64,000 bases of DNA from positions 992,001 to 1,056,000 of the forward strand of contig NZ_ABIZ01000001.1 in assembly GCF_000172155.1 (NCBI RefSeq), written 5' to 3'. Source of the stretch: Verrucomicrobium spinosum DSM 4136 = JCM 18804. GTDB lineage: Bacteria; Verrucomicrobiota; Verrucomicrobiia; Verrucomicrobiales; Verrucomicrobiaceae. A program made the translations under genes and the position numbers. A model generated the notes under the pieces. That model worked only from the letters and a program-made list of their open reading frames with translations, was not told the DNA's origin and did not search any database. This document shows, piece after piece, positions 25,701-35,773 of the stretch. Position 1 is the first letter of the stretch; each line of letters opens with the position of its first letter.

Positions 25701-25931
25701 CTGGTCCCCCACTTTTGACTTTTCACTCTCTACTTTTCACTTTTTTAGCCCCGGCAATTCTTCTTGCGCATTCAACAATTGCCCTTATCCTGCCTGCCCC
25801 TTTCCGCTGGGCGGTGAGGGTTTCAGTATTAGTTCAACGTTTATCCGCCTGCCGACCGGATCATTCCTCAAAGAATGAGCTGGCCCGTCCTTGAAGGAGG
25901 GGAAAGTGCGGTCTCAGGCTTCGTCAGCATC

Positions 25932-26624
25932 ATGTCCTATCAACAACTCGCAGAACTCGTCGAGGCCGGAGTACACTTCGGTCACCAAACCCGCCGTTGG
26001 AACCCGAAGATGAAGGGGTTCCTTCTGGAGGCCCGCAACGGCATCCACATCATCAACATCGAGAAGACGCTCGAGCAGGCTGAAGTTGCTGCAAACTTCC
26101 TTGCTGACCTGACCCGCAAGGGCAAGCGCATCCTTTTCGTGGGTTGCAAGCGCCAGGCCCAGGAAGCTGTGCAGGAAGCGGCCACGGCCGTGGGCCAGTT
26201 CTATGTGAATCACCGCTGGCTCGGTGGTACGCTCACCAACCAGGCGACCATCCGCAAGAGTGTGGCCCGCTGGCAGTACCTTGAAGATCTCCCGAAGCTC
26301 CCCGAGTTCAAGGCGATGTCCAAGAAGGAAATCGCGGCCCTCAACCGTGAGAAGGCCAAGCTTGAGCGCAACCTCAAGGGCATTCGTTACATGGACGGCC
26401 TTCCGGACGCCATGGTGATCGTGGACAGCGCCCGTGAACACATCGCGGTGCATGAGGCCACCCGCCTTCGCATCCCGATCGTGGCCCTCGTGGACAGCAA
26501 CGCTGACCCGAACGCAGTGGACTACCCGATCGCCGCCAACGACGACGCCATCCGCTCCATCCGCATCATCCTGCAGAAGCTGATCGACCCGATCCTCATG
26601 GCCCAGGCCGAGGTGAAGAAGTAA
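25932..26624 (+). CDS. rpsB: 30S ribosomal protein S2
   Basis: A 230-residue S2. The start ATG 25932 gives [19 protein letters not shown], the standard S2 N-terminus; the frame opens earlier (25875) but the extra residues match no S2. Conserved segments: [42 protein letters not shown] and [25 protein letters not shown] stretch lies about 35 bp upstream, too far to serve as its ribosome binding site. Followed by a hairpin and tsf, as in most bacteria. Confidence 0.97.
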   Translation: MSYQQLAELVEAGVHFGHQTRRWNPKMKGFLLEARNGIHIINIEKTLEQAEVAANFLADLTRKGKRILFVGCKRQAQEAVQEAATAVGQFYVNHRWLGGTLTNQATIRKSVARWQYLEDLPKLPEFKAMSKKEIAALNREKAKLERNLKGIRYMDGLPDAMVIVDSAREHIAVHEATRLRIPIVALVDSNADPNAVDYPIAANDDAIRSIRIILQKLIDPILMAQAEVKK

Positions 26625-26655
26625 GTCGGTTTCGTTGCTTGCTGCTTCGTTTCCC

Positions 26656-26685
26656 GGCGCGCAGCCTTTGCTGCGCGCCCTTTAG
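26656..26685 (+). terminator. Hairpin/attenuator between rpsB and tsf
   Basis: GGCGCGCAGC (26656-26665) pairs perfectly with GCTGCGCGCC (26670-26679), followed by the short CTTTAGTTT tract. Partial termination would lower tsf relative to rpsB, as reported in other bacteria (inference). Confidence 0.6.
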
Positions 26686-26717
26686 TTTCCCTCTAATCTT
26701 TCATTCTGTAATCACCC

Positions 26718-27308
26718 ATGGCTGAAATCACCGCTGAACTCGTCAACAACCTCCGCAAAAAGACCAATGCGGGCATGATGGACTGCAAAAAGGCTCTCAC
26801 CGAAGCCCAAGGCAACATCGAGGAGGCCGAAACGATCCTGCGCAAGAAGGGCATCGCCAAGGCGGCGGGCAAGGCGGATCGTGAAGCCAAGGAAGGCATC
26901 ATTTCCAGCTACATTCACATGGCTGGTCGCGTGGGCGTGCTCATCGAAGTCAATTGCGAAACCGACTTCGTGGCGAAGAACGAGAACTTCCAGACCTTTG
27001 TGAAGGACCTCACCCTGCACATCGCTGCTGCCAACCCGAGCTACCTCCAGCGCGAAGACGTGCCGGAAAGCCTGCTTGAGAAAGAGCGCGAAATCGCGGC
27101 TGACCAGGTCAAGGGCAAGCCCGCCAACGTGGTGGACAAGATCGTGGAAGGCAAAATCAACAAGTACTTTGCCGACAACTGCTTGCTTGAGCAGCCTTTC
27201 ATCAAGGACGACAAGGTCGTGATTCGCGACCTCGTGAAGAGCAAGATCGCTGAGCTTGGCGAGAACATCGTCGTGCGTCGCTTTACCCGCTACGCAGTGG
27301 GCGGTTAA
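26718..27308 (+). CDS. tsf: Translation elongation factor Ts (short form)
   Basis: A 196-residue EF-Ts that reloads EF-Tu with GTP. The N-terminal UBA-like domain (LVNNLRKKTNAGMMDCKKAL, about 8-27) and the TDFVAKNENF motif (about 78-87), which contacts EF-Tu, are intact. The length is that of the short Thermus-type EF-Ts with one core subdomain, in contrast to the ~283 residues of E. coli. It follows rpsB and ends before a strong terminator. Confidence 0.97.
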   Translation: MAEITAELVNNLRKKTNAGMMDCKKALTEAQGNIEEAETILRKKGIAKAAGKADREAKEGIISSYIHMAGRVGVLIEVNCETDFVAKNENFQTFVKDLTLHIAAANPSYLQREDVPESLLEKEREIAADQVKGKPANVVDKIVEGKINKYFADNCLLEQPFIKDDKVVIRDLVKSKIAELGENIVVRRFTRYAVGG

Positions 27309-27359
27309 TCGAGCGGTCTCTCTGAGATCCCTTTCCGGCCTGTGTGGCCGAAATGAAAG

Positions 27360-27391
27360 AGCGGATGATGCCTTGCATCATCCGCTTTTTT
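27360..27391 (+). terminator. Rho-independent terminator after tsf
   Basis: AGCGGATGATGC (27360-27371) pairs perfectly with GCATCATCCGCT (27375-27386) around a 3-nt loop, followed by TTTTTT. Confidence 0.95.
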
Positions 27392-27421
27392 AATCTTGCG
27401 AAGAGTGGGGCGAGTTCCGCC

Positions 27422-28297
27422 TTATTTGAGGTCTTCGATGCCAGTCAGGGCGGTGGTCACCTTCTGCGTCATGGGAGCTTCTTTGCCGCCCACATTCAGT
27501 TTCAGGGTGGTGTTGGTCACGTTGTTGACGACCACCTTGCGATCCAGGTCGAAGAGCACTTCGGCGTCGAACTTGGAGCCTTCGCCGAGATTCACCAACT
27601 GGTTGTCGCCCTCGGTGGAAAACTCACCTGTGATGAGCAGCTTTGCGGTATTGGCTCCTTTGACCGTGGCCAGGGAGTCAAACTTCCCGGTGGCTTTGAT
27701 GACGAGTTTGCCAATCGGGGGCAGGTCCATCTTTTCTTCCACCTTCCAGGTGTCTCCCACAGCCACAGGGTCTTTGGGCAGCCCCATTTCGCTGGATTTA
27801 CGGAAGGCTTCGGCAAGTTGTTTGCCATCCATCGCCTGGGTCTTGCCCAGCGGTGTCGGAGCAAGGTTTTCGATACCCTTTACGGAGACGAACTTGTCAT
27901 CCTTGTCGTAAACGATGGTGAAGGACTTGCCGACCATGGCTCCAAACGCCTGCTGTAGGAAGGGCTGGGATTTGGCGGGATCGTTGGAGTCATAGGTCAT
28001 CACCTGGCCCATCATGGTCATGGAGCCTTTGATGGCGGCAAACTTGACTTCAGCGGACTTGTTATCTGAACCGGGATCTTTGGTGACGCCGACGGTCAGG
28101 CTCTGGATGATGTTCGTTTTTTGTTCGCCTGCGGCTCCCAAGCCTGGCATGACCATGGACATGTCTGTGACATTTTCCTGTTTATACAGCTTTCCGGGTT
28201 CCCAGTGCTGACGAAGGGTGACTTTGTCAGCACCGCTGGCATTGAGGGTGAAAGCTGCGAGGAGGGCGGGGAAGAGAACTACAAATGGTGTTTGCAT
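27422..28297 (-). CDS. Secreted DUF6263-like protein
   Basis: A 291-residue exported protein from ATG 28297 (signal MQTPFVVLFPALLAAFTL, cleavage near NASGA). The frame opens at 28333, but the extra residues precede the signal. The mature part alternates beta strands with Lys/Thr/Asp-rich loops and repeats phrases such as VGDTWKVEEKMDLPP and GKFDSLATVKG, as in the DUF6263 family of Bacteroidetes and Verrucomicrobia. Function unknown. Divergent from glnB. Confidence 0.7.
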   Translation of the reverse strand: MQTPFVVLFPALLAAFTLNASGADKVTLRQHWEPGKLYKQENVTDMSMVMPGLGAAGEQKTNIIQSLTVGVTKDPGSDNKSAEVKFAAIKGSMTMMGQVMTYDSNDPAKSQPFLQQAFGAMVGKSFTIVYDKDDKFVSVKGIENLAPTPLGKTQAMDGKQLAEAFRKSSEMGLPKDPVAVGDTWKVEEKMDLPPIGKLVIKATGKFDSLATVKGANTAKLLITGEFSTEGDNQLVNLGEGSKFDAEVLFDLDRKVVVNNVTNTTLKLNVGGKEAPMTQKVTTALTGIEDLK

Positions 28298-28428
28298 GAG
28301 GTGGGTTTTGATTGGATAGACTGATAGAAACATGCCGAGTGAGGCTTGCCAAGCTTCGCGACGGGGGTTTGCAAAAATTCAGTGTGCCGAAAGTGGTCTT
28401 AACCATCTTTTTCAAAATTCGTGGTGAG

Positions 28429-28445
28429 TTGGCACGGTGCCCGCT
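28429..28445 (+). promoter_or_regulatory. Sigma-54 (RpoN) promoter of glnB
   Basis: TTGGCACG (28429-28436) is a perfect -24 element; GC at 28443-28444 sits exactly 12 bases after the GG at 28431-28432, giving TTGGCACG-N4-CCGCT against the consensus TTGGCACG-N4-TTGCW. The predicted start near 28456 leaves a leader of about 73 nt before glnB. The palindrome GGCACGGTGCC overlaps it. Confidence 0.65.
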
Positions 28446-28447
28446 AA

Positions 28448-28876
<429 letters not shown>

Positions 28877-28931
28877 TGCCCCCTGACAAGGATTTCCGAC
28901 TAACCATCGGAGTGAGGAAGCGTGCGAAAAA

Positions 28932-28969
28932 GGCAGGTCGGACCGGGTGGTCCGGCCTGTCTTTTTTTT
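28932..28969 (+). terminator. Rho-independent terminator after glnB
   Basis: CAGGTCGGACC (28934-28944) pairs with GGTCCGGCCTG (28949-28959), with one mismatch, followed by a tract of eight T (28962-28969). Confidence 0.85.
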
Positions 28970-28983
28970 GCCGCTCCGCGGCG

Positions 28984-29174
28984 GACAGAAGACTGGAAGA
29001 AAGAAGACAGAAGACCTGAGCTGGCACCTGGAGGGGAAGCCGGGAGACTCAAGTGTACCATAGTCCGGACCGGGCTAGATATGTCCTTGGCTCCATTTCC
29101 TGACCAGCTCCGCTGGAGACGGCCACACTTGCGCCAGCTCAGGTCTTCTGTCTTGCGTCTTCCAGTCTTCTGTC
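28984..29174. repeat. Element bounded by 42-bp inverted repeats
   Basis: Bases 28984-29025 (starting GACAGAAGACTGGAAGA) and 29133-29174 are reverse complements with only three adjacent mismatches. The 107-bp interior has small palindromes (CCAGCTCCGCTGG) and no coding frame of note. The unit lies between the glnB terminator and the end of the DUF151 gene. Confidence 0.8.
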
Positions 29175-29189
29175 TCCGCCCCGAAGGGG

Positions 29190-29651
29190 TCATTCGTCTT
29201 CCTTGCGGCGACCGCGTTTTTGCACCTGATCGAGGGTCTCGCTGACGTCATCCACGGACTGCCAGACTTCGTTGGCCACGAGGATGGGGGCATTCTGCGC
29301 GACGGCGAGGGCAATGCTGTCACTGGGGCGGGCATCCAGTTCCACAACCTTGCGCTGCTGAACTTCATTCTGCGCACTGATGATGAGACGGGCGTAGAAG
29401 ACGCCGTTGTCCAGGGAGTTGATGATCATGCGCTCCACCTTCGCCCCGAAGGCCCGGAGCAGATGACTCATGAGGTCATGGGTGAGAGGCCGGTCTTTGA
29501 CGATGCCACGCATCGACATGGTGATGGCTGTGCCTACCGGCTCATCCACAAAGATGACAAACGTCTTCTCCGCGTTGCCCAGGAACACCGCATGGCCGTT
29601 GTCCATGGGAAGCACATTGCGCAACTCCACCGCCACCACATCATTGTTCAT
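29190..29651 (-). CDS. Bifunctional nuclease family protein (DUF151)
   Basis: A 153-residue DUF151 protein, from ATG 29651 (MNNDVVAVELRNV). The longer frame to 29780 crosses the gpmI terminator and is rejected. The family core is complete: GNAEKTFVIFVDEPVGTAI, a DLMSHLLRAFGAKVERMII segment, FYARLII and the acidic RPSDSIALAVA motif. The Thermotoga structure and plant homologues suggest a nuclease fold; the bacterial role is unclear. The C-terminal RGRRKEDE tail is charged. Confidence 0.88.
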   Translation of the reverse strand: MNNDVVAVELRNVLPMDNGHAVFLGNAEKTFVIFVDEPVGTAITMSMRGIVKDRPLTHDLMSHLLRAFGAKVERMIINSLDNGVFYARLIISAQNEVQQRKVVELDARPSDSIALAVAQNAPILVANEVWQSVDDVSETLDQVQKRGRRKEDE

Positions 29652-29736
29652 ATAAAAAGGATACGCTTTCGGCTGGGGGAGGCAAGCAAGACTGGCGGAA
29701 CCGGGGCATAACAGCCCATCAGGGCTCGTCAGCCTC

Positions 29737-29776
29737 AAAAAAAACTGCTCCCCCGAAGAGATGAGGGAGCAGCTTT
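29737..29776 (-). terminator. Terminator of gpmI
   Basis: On the minus strand CTGCTCCC (29772-29765) pairs with GGGAGCAG (29752-29745), followed by eight T (29744-29737). It lies 44 bp after the gpmI stop codon. Confidence 0.88.
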
Positions 29777-29819
29777 TCAACCAGGAAGCAGGATGATTAT
29801 CGGGCCCGGCCCGGCCAGA

Positions 29820-31373
29820 TCAGGCTTTAGGCTCAAGGAGCGACTTGCCAGTCATTTCAGGCGGCTGTGCGACTCCCAGCATGTGCAGCAGGGTGGGGGC
29901 GATGTCCGCGAGCCTGCCAGGGCGCACCTGGTGCTCTGCGGCGTCCGCGGCCACGTAGATGCCGTGCACAAGGTTCGTGGTGTGAGCCGTGTGGGGTGTG
30001 CCGTCGGCATTACGCATCTGCTCGCAGTTACCATGGTCGGCCGTGATGAAGAGTTTGCCCCCCAGGGAGAGAACCTTTTCCACCACCAGGCGTACGCCCA
30101 GATCGATCGTCTCCACCGCATGCACGCCAGCTTCGACGATGCCGGTGTGGCCCACCATGTCGGGGTTGGCGAAGTTGATGATGACCAAGTCGTAGTTCCC
30201 CATGCGGCGCACCAGCTCGAAGGCGAGGTCCGGAGCGCTCATCTGGGGCTTCTGGTCATAGGTGGCCACTTCCTTGGGACTGATGGCCAGGTAGCGCTCT
30301 TCGCCTTCAAACGGGGTTTCCAACCCGCCATTGAAGAAGAATGTGACATGCGGGTACTTCTCCGTCTCTGCAGCGCGCAGTTGCTTGAGTCCGGCGGCAG
30401 ACACCACCTCGCCAAGGATGTTCTTCATGCTCTCGGGCCCAAAGATGACCTGGCAGCCGAGGTGGTAGTAGGTCTGGTCGTACTCCGTGAGGGTGTAGTA
30501 GGCTACCTTTGGCGTGACTTCACGTTCGAATCCGTTGAAGTCGGACAGCAGGAACGCCTCGCTGAGCTGGCGCGCGCGGTCGGCACGGAAGTTGAACCAC
30601 AGTACCACGTCGCCGTCGTTGATGCGCTGCGTGTTGGCGTCTGCAAAGATCATGGGCAGCAGGAACTCATCGCCCCGGGGCTCTGTCGCGTAGGCGGCGG
30701 CCACCGCTGCGCTCGGAGCGTCGCTGTGCACGTCGCCCCGCCCCAGAACAATGGCGTCCCAGGCGAGCTTGTTGCGCTCCCAGCGTTTGTCACGGTCCAT
30801 GGCATAGTATCGGCCGATGACGGTGGCGATCTTGGCCCCGCTGGGGATGAGGTCCTTCTCCAGCTTGGCCACGTAGGCGGCACCGCCCTTTGGCGAGGTG
30901 TCGCGTCCGTCCGTGATGGCATGGACGAAGATGTCTTCCACCCCGGCGGCCTTGGCGGCATCACACAGGGCCACCAGATGATCCTGGTGGGAATGCACGC
31001 CGCCATCACTCACCAGGCCCAGGAAGTGCAGGCGTTTGCCTTTGGCCTTGGCAAAGGCATCCACCAGGACGGGCTGCCCGGCGAGTTCGCCTTCACGAAT
31101 GCACTTGTTGATGCGGGTCAGGTCCTGATAGACGACGCGGCCGGCCCCAAGGTTGAGGTGGCCCACTTCGCTGTTGCCCATCTGGCCATCGGGGAGGCCC
31201 ACGTCCTCACCACTGCCGCTCACGGTGCTCCAGGGGTACTTGGCATAGAGCTCGTCGTGAAAGGGCGTGTGAGCCAGCAGCGTGGCGTCGCCGTTTTCGA
31301 CCGCCGCAGCTTTGCCGCCGGGATTGATCCCCCAGCCGTCGCGAATGATGAGTACAACAGGTTTTCTGGACAT
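29820..31373 (-). CDS. gpmI: 2,3-bisphosphoglycerate-independent phosphoglycerate mutase
   Basis: A 517-residue metal-dependent glycolytic enzyme interconverting 3- and 2-phosphoglycerate. The start ATG 31373 gives MSRKPVVLIIRDGWGINPGG with the first metal-ligand Asp; 18 upstream residues of the open frame are ignored. Further signature segments are NSEVGHLNLGAGRVV, SDGGVHSHQ, TDGRDTSP, NFRADRARQ and the C-terminal FITADHGNCEQM and TAHTTNLV, in the alkaline phosphatase superfamily order. Ends at its own terminator. Confidence 0.96.
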   Translation of the reverse strand: MSRKPVVLIIRDGWGINPGGKAAAVENGDATLLAHTPFHDELYAKYPWSTVSGSGEDVGLPDGQMGNSEVGHLNLGAGRVVYQDLTRINKCIREGELAGQPVLVDAFAKAKGKRLHFLGLVSDGGVHSHQDHLVALCDAAKAAGVEDIFVHAITDGRDTSPKGGAAYVAKLEKDLIPSGAKIATVIGRYYAMDRDKRWERNKLAWDAIVLGRGDVHSDAPSAAVAAAYATEPRGDEFLLPMIFADANTQRINDGDVVLWFNFRADRARQLSEAFLLSDFNGFEREVTPKVAYYTLTEYDQTYYHLGCQVIFGPESMKNILGEVVSAAGLKQLRAAETEKYPHVTFFFNGGLETPFEGEERYLAISPKEVATYDQKPQMSAPDLAFELVRRMGNYDLVIINFANPDMVGHTGIVEAGVHAVETIDLGVRLVVEKVLSLGGKLFITADHGNCEQMRNADGTPHTAHTTNLVHGIYVAADAAEHQVRPGRLADIAPTLLHMLGVAQPPEMTGKSLLEPKA

Positions 31374-31493
31374 GGTGATAAATTGGGAGCCGCTTCCATG
31401 CCCGCAAAGGGGCCGGGAATCAAGCAAAGGAAATGGTCCCTCCGGGGAGAGCTCAGTCAGCTCCCAGCTCTCTCACCACTGCGGCTGCCAATC

Positions 31494-31739
31494 TCAGGCG
31501 CTTTTCCTGGGGGCAGTGAAGGCCCGCTGAAAGGTCACCAGTACGGCAGCCACCCCAATGACCAGCACGATGGCCCGCGGGTTATGCGGCAGGGCGGAGG
31601 AGGGCATCACAGCACTACCGGTGCCGCTGGCACCTGCGGCCGCCGCGCTGGTCACCCCGGATACCCCACCTGCGTCGTCAGCATGGACGACGGAACCGCT
31701 CATCAAGAGCAGGGCGGTCAGGAGACTGAAAATGCGCAT
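31494..31739 (-). CDS. Small exported membrane protein
   Basis: An 81-residue protein with a signal peptide (MRIFSLLTALLLMSGSVVHA), a Gly/Ala/Ser-rich linker (about 22-45) and a C-terminal membrane segment (about 55-70, AIVLVIGVAAVLVTF) with a basic end. Gly/Ala linkers followed by a hydrophobic segment and basic residues recall C-terminal sorting signals, but no PEP motif is present. Function unknown; the frame could be fortuitous, though the two hydrophobic segments and codon use argue for a gene. Confidence 0.55.
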   Translation of the reverse strand: MRIFSLLTALLLMSGSVVHADDAGGVSGVTSAAAAGASGTGSAVMPSSALPHNPRAIVLVIGVAAVLVTFQRAFTAPRKSA

Positions 31740-31898
31740 GGAGGTATCCCAACAGACCGCGCAGCCAGTGGCAAGGTTGAATTTTTTTCAAATCGAGAGT
31801 TTGTTTCTCAATTTTATAGAAATCTTTCCACCTGAAGACTGGGTTGCGTGAGGGTGGTATCCCATGCATGATGCGCGCCTCATTTTCGCGCTCATATC

Positions 31899-33218
31899 AT
31901 GTCCAGTAACGTGCCCAGTCCCCGTCTCGTTCGCATCGGTCTCGCAGGTTTGGGAAATGTAGGAATGGGAGTTTTCAAAAATCTCCGTCAAAACGAGGGA
32001 CTGCTCAAAGAACGTACTGGCTGCCTGCTGCGGGTGGACAAGATCGCCGTGCGCGATGTGACCAAGCCTCGCGGTGCGGAGATCCCAGCCAGCATGATTA
32101 CGGGCGACTGGCGGGAACTGGTGGCCGACCCTAACCTGGATGTGATGGTGGAGCTGGTGGGGGGCACGACCGAGGCCTTTGACCTGGTGTGCGCTGCGTT
32201 GCGGGCGAAGAAACCGGTGGTGACGGGCAACAAGGCGCTCCTGGCAGAGCGTGGGCAGGAGCTCTTTGCGCTGGCGGAGCAATGTCACGTGCCCATCTAC
32301 TTTGAGGCCGCCGTGGCAGGGGGCATTCCCATCATCCAGACGGTGCAGGAAGGCTTCGTGGGCAACCACATCAAGAGCATCCACGGCATCATCAACGGGA
32401 CCTGCAACTACATCCTCTCCCGCATGAAGGAGGCGGGTATCAGCTACGAGCAGGCGCTGGATGAGGCGCAGGCGCATGGCTTTGCCGAGGCAGACCCGAC
32501 CTTGGACGTGAGCGGCTGGGATGCCGCGCACAAGGCGATCATCCTGGCCTCCCTGAGCTACGGCTTCTGGATCAAGCCCCAGGACGTGCATGTAGAAGGC
32601 ATCGAGCGCGTCACACCCACGGACATGGCCTTTGCTGAAAAGCTGGGCTACACGATCAAGCTGCTGAGCGTGATCCGGGCAGACAAGAAGGGGCGCGTGG
32701 AGGTGAGCACCCGTCCGAGCCTGCTGCCCAGCAGCCATATCCTGGCGAGCGTGAGCGGCGCGTACAACGCGGTGCTGGTGAACGGCGACATCGTGGGGGA
32801 GACCCTCTTCTACGGCAAAGGGGCTGGGCAGGACCCGACTTCTTCCAGTGTGATTTCTGACCTGGCCGAGGCGGCTGCCACCTTGGTGTATGGTCCCCGC
32901 CACAGCGGGTTCGTGCCTCACGGTCTCTATGGCAAGAGCAAGCCGGCGGCCGAGACCATCTCGCACTACTACGTGCGTCTGAAGGTGGATGACAAGCCGG
33001 GTGTGCTGGCCCAGGTGGCGGCCCTGCTGGGCGACCGCGGCATTGGCATCTCCAGCGTCATGCAGCCGGAGGAGCTGGGCTCGGAGTTCACTTCCCTGAT
33101 TCTGATGCTGGATGACGCAACACTCGCGACCGTGAAGGAAGCCATCGGCAGCATCGCGGCTCTGGAATGTGTGCGTGAAGCGCCAGTATGGATGCGGGTG
33201 GAGACGATGGAGGGGTGA
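31899..33218 (+). CDS. hom: Homoserine dehydrogenase with ACT domain
   Basis: A 439-residue enzyme reducing aspartate semialdehyde to homoserine for threonine and methionine synthesis. NAD-binding GLAGLGNVGMGVF near 14-26; KPVVTGNKALLAERG, EAAVAGGIPII and the family signature FAEADPTLDVSGWDAAHK follow. A C-terminal ACT domain (about 358-430, YYVRLKVDDKPGVLAQVAALL) suggests feedback regulation by an amino acid, as in Gram-positive and other monofunctional Hom enzymes. Confidence 0.97.
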   Translation: MSSNVPSPRLVRIGLAGLGNVGMGVFKNLRQNEGLLKERTGCLLRVDKIAVRDVTKPRGAEIPASMITGDWRELVADPNLDVMVELVGGTTEAFDLVCAALRAKKPVVTGNKALLAERGQELFALAEQCHVPIYFEAAVAGGIPIIQTVQEGFVGNHIKSIHGIINGTCNYILSRMKEAGISYEQALDEAQAHGFAEADPTLDVSGWDAAHKAIILASLSYGFWIKPQDVHVEGIERVTPTDMAFAEKLGYTIKLLSVIRADKKGRVEVSTRPSLLPSSHILASVSGAYNAVLVNGDIVGETLFYGKGAGQDPTSSSVISDLAEAAATLVYGPRHSGFVPHGLYGKSKPAAETISHYYVRLKVDDKPGVLAQVAALLGDRGIGISSVMQPEELGSEFTSLILMLDDATLATVKEAIGSIAALECVREAPVWMRVETMEG

Positions 33219-33258
33219 GGAGGCGGGAGGCTTAAACCTACCCGCACGAGTAACAGGA

Positions 33259-33714
33259 TTAAGACGGCTTCTTCACCGGGTACTCCTTCTTCAACTCACT
33301 GCCCCGCTCGTTGCGGAGTTTTTTCATCTGCGCCATCTGCTCCGGGGTGAGGATCTGGGCGAGGCGGGTGTCGGTGTCTTCCTTGATGCTCTTGAGCTCC
33401 TGCTTGGATTGCTCCAGGGCGGCGGCTTTCTGTTCACTGCTCTTGTTGCCGCTCAGGTTCTTAAGCGCAGACTGGAGCAGGGCGTTGCTGCGGACCAGGG
33501 CGTCCTCGAAAACCGGCCGGACCTGGGTCTTCTGCACGTCGCTGAGCTTCAGCTTGTCCATCATGACCTCCAACTCCTGGCGGGCCTTGGTCGCGAGGGT
33601 GTTAGTCGAGGGGATGGAGGGTGTTTTGCCCGGTTCCGCCGCCGCGGCGGGGATCGAGGAAAGCATCACGGCGGCGGCAGTGCCGGCCATCAGAAGGGAA
33701 AGGACAGATCTCAC
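33259..33714 (-). CDS. Exported Spy/CpxP-like protein with LTxxQ-type motif
   Basis: About 151 residues from a GTG at 33714, which opens a signal peptide (VRSVLSLLMAGTAAAVMLSS, cleavage after AAAA). The open frame continues upstream to 33837 without a signal. The mature protein is helical and charged; near 105-120 it carries ILTPEQMAQMKKLR, the LTxxQ-like motif of Spy/CpxP periplasmic proteins, preceded by a matching KLSDVQKTQVRPVF segment. A role in envelope stress or as a periplasmic chaperone is inference. Confidence 0.7.
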   Translation of the reverse strand: MRSVLSLLMAGTAAAVMLSSIPAAAAEPGKTPSIPSTNTLATKARQELEVMMDKLKLSDVQKTQVRPVFEDALVRSNALLQSALKNLSGNKSSEQKAAALEQSKQELKSIKEDTDTRLAQILTPEQMAQMKKLRNERGSELKKEYPVKKPS

Positions 33715-33789
33715 GGTGGGGACAGGGTTCTGGGGGTTGGGATCAGATACGGCTGGCAGCCCTACTATGCGCTGAAATCCCGCGGGATG

Positions 33790-33823
33790 CAAAAAGCGGC
33801 TCCTGGGGGCACCAGGAGCCGCT
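33790..33823 (-). terminator. Terminator of ilvD
   Basis: On the minus strand AGCGGCTCCTGG (33823-33812) pairs perfectly with CCAGGAGCCGCT (33806-33795) and runs into TTTTT. It lies 24 bp after the ilvD stop. Confidence 0.9.
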
Positions 33824-33846
33824 TGTACGGGGTGCAAGAGGCGGGG

Positions 33847-35589
33847 TTACACCACGTCCTTGTCCGTGACCGCGCCTTCGCTGGCGCTGGTGACGGTGGC
33901 GGCGTACTTGGCCAGCACGCCACGGGTGTAGCGGGGCTTGGGCTGCTTCCAGGCTTTGAGGCGGGCTTGCAGTTCCTTGGCGGGAATGCCCAGGGTGATG
34001 GCGCGTTTTTCGGCGTCGATGGTGATGGGGTCGCCGTTCTTGATGACGGCAATCGGACCGCCCACGAAGGCCTCCGGGGTGACGTGGCCGACCACGAAGC
34101 CGTGGCTGCCGCCGCTGAAACGGCCGTCGGTGATGAGGGCGACGTCTTTGCCCAGGCCCTTGCCCATGATGGCACTGGTGGGGCTCAGCATCTCGCGCAT
34201 GCCGGGGCCGCCCTTCGGTCCTTCCATGCGGATGACGATGACGTGGCCTTTTTTCACCTTGTCATTGAGGATGGCGTCCAGCGCCTTCTCCTCGGACTCG
34301 AACACGATGGCTTTGCCGTTGAAGACGAGGCCTTCCTTGCCGCTGATCTTGCCGACGGCACCCTCAGGGCAGAGGTTCCCTTTAAAGATGACCAGGTGGC
34401 TGTCTTTTTTGATCGGGTTGCTCAGCGGGTAGATGATGTTCTGGCTCTTGGGGTAGATCAGTTTGATCTTGCTGAGGTTCTCCTTCATCGTGCGGCCGGT
34501 GACGGTGAGGCAGTCGCCGTGCATGAGGCCTTCTTCCACGAGGATCTTCATGAGCGGCACGGTGCCGCCGATCTTCACGAGGTCGTTCATGAAGTACTTG
34601 CCGCTGGGCTTGAGGTCGGCCAGGACCGGGGTCTTCTTGCCGATGCGGACGAAGTCCTCAATGCTGAGCTTCACGCCGGCGGAGTGGGCCATGGCGATGA
34701 GGTGCAGCACGGCGTTGGTGGAGCCGCCCAGGGTGATGATGAGGGTGATGGCGTTTTCAAACGACTCCTTGGTGATGATGTCACGCGGGGTGATGCCCAG
34801 CTTGATCATGTTCAGCACGGCAGCGCCGGCGTCGAAACAGTCGCGCAGCTTGTCGTCGGACACGGCGGATTGCGCGCCGCTGTTGGGCAGGCTCAGGCCC
34901 ATGGCCTCGATGGCGCTGGCCATGGTGTTCGCCGTGTACATCCCGCCACAGGAGCCTTCCCCGGGGATGGCGTGCTCTTCGATGTCTTCCAGCTCCTTGT
35001 CGCCGATGAGGCAGTTGGCGTGCTTGCCCACGGCCTCGAACACGGTGACGATGTCGCTTTCCTTCTTCTCGGGGCCCACGCAGCCGGGGAGGATGGTGCC
35101 GCCGTAAACGAAGACGCTGGGGCGGTTGAGCCGGGCCATGGCGATCACGCAGCCGGGCATGTTTTTGTCGCAGCCGCCGATGGCGACGAAGCCGTCCATG
35201 CCCTCGCAGCCCACCACGGTCTCGATGGAGTCGGCGATGACCTCGCGGCTCACGAGGGAGTATTTCATCCCCTCCGTGCCCATGGAGATGCCGTCGGAGA
35301 TGGTGATGGTGTTGAAGATGATGCTCTTGCCCCCGGCGGCGTCAGCGCCCTTGGCGGCCTCTTTGGCCAGGCGGTCGATGTGCATGTTGCACGGGGTGAC
35401 CATGCTCCAGGTGGAGGCGATGCCGATGACCGACTTCTTAAAGTCGTCCCGCTTGAAGCCCACGGCGTGCAGCATGGCGCGGCTGGCGGCGCGCTCCACG
35501 CCGTCCACGACGATGGCGGAGTGCTTGCGATGCAGTTCAGAGGAGGCGGCGGACTTCGCTTTCGATTTCGCGGACGATTTGGGAGGCAT
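33847..35589 (-). CDS. ilvD: Dihydroxy-acid dehydratase
   Basis: A 580-residue iron-sulfur dehydratase of valine, leucine and isoleucine synthesis. The start ATG 35589 gives a Lys/Ser-rich leader ([17 protein letters not shown]) before the conserved core; the frame continues upstream for 91 unrelated residues. Cluster-binding Cys residues are visible in [10 protein letters not shown] (about 130) and [12 protein letters not shown] (about 201-212); [12 protein letters not shown] marks the C-terminal active site. The Lys/Ser-rich N-terminus is an extra compared with the usual family start. Confidence 0.96.
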   Translation of the reverse strand: MPPKSSAKSKAKSAASSELHRKHSAIVVDGVERAASRAMLHAVGFKRDDFKKSVIGIASTWSMVTPCNMHIDRLAKEAAKGADAAGGKSIIFNTITISDGISMGTEGMKYSLVSREVIADSIETVVGCEGMDGFVAIGGCDKNMPGCVIAMARLNRPSVFVYGGTILPGCVGPEKKESDIVTVFEAVGKHANCLIGDKELEDIEEHAIPGEGSCGGMYTANTMASAIEAMGLSLPNSGAQSAVSDDKLRDCFDAGAAVLNMIKLGITPRDIITKESFENAITLIITLGGSTNAVLHLIAMAHSAGVKLSIEDFVRIGKKTPVLADLKPSGKYFMNDLVKIGGTVPLMKILVEEGLMHGDCLTVTGRTMKENLSKIKLIYPKSQNIIYPLSNPIKKDSHLVIFKGNLCPEGAVGKISGKEGLVFNGKAIVFESEEKALDAILNDKVKKGHVIVIRMEGPKGGPGMREMLSPTSAIMGKGLGKDVALITDGRFSGGSHGFVVGHVTPEAFVGGPIAVIKNGDPITIDAEKRAITLGIPAKELQARLKAWKQPKPRYTRGVLAKYAATVTSASEGAVTDKDVV

Positions 35590-35773
35590 GGCGGTTCGGT
35601 CGGATTGCGGAATACAGAAAAATCGGTGTTGAAACTCCCAGCATGCCCGGCTTGGCGGGAGATTCAAGCCCGGTTGCTTTGTGTTTGCGTTGTCCGGGAC
35701 TGGCCTGCGGTTGACGATTTTACGCTTCTGGAGGGACTTTCCAGTCGCCCAAGTCGCGTTAGACTGGTCGTGT

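Noticed and set aside
29793-31835. A 680-codon plus-strand frame opposite gpmI
   Set aside because: gpmI is fully conserved on the other strand; the antisense frame has no recognisable domain and crosses the gpmI terminator.
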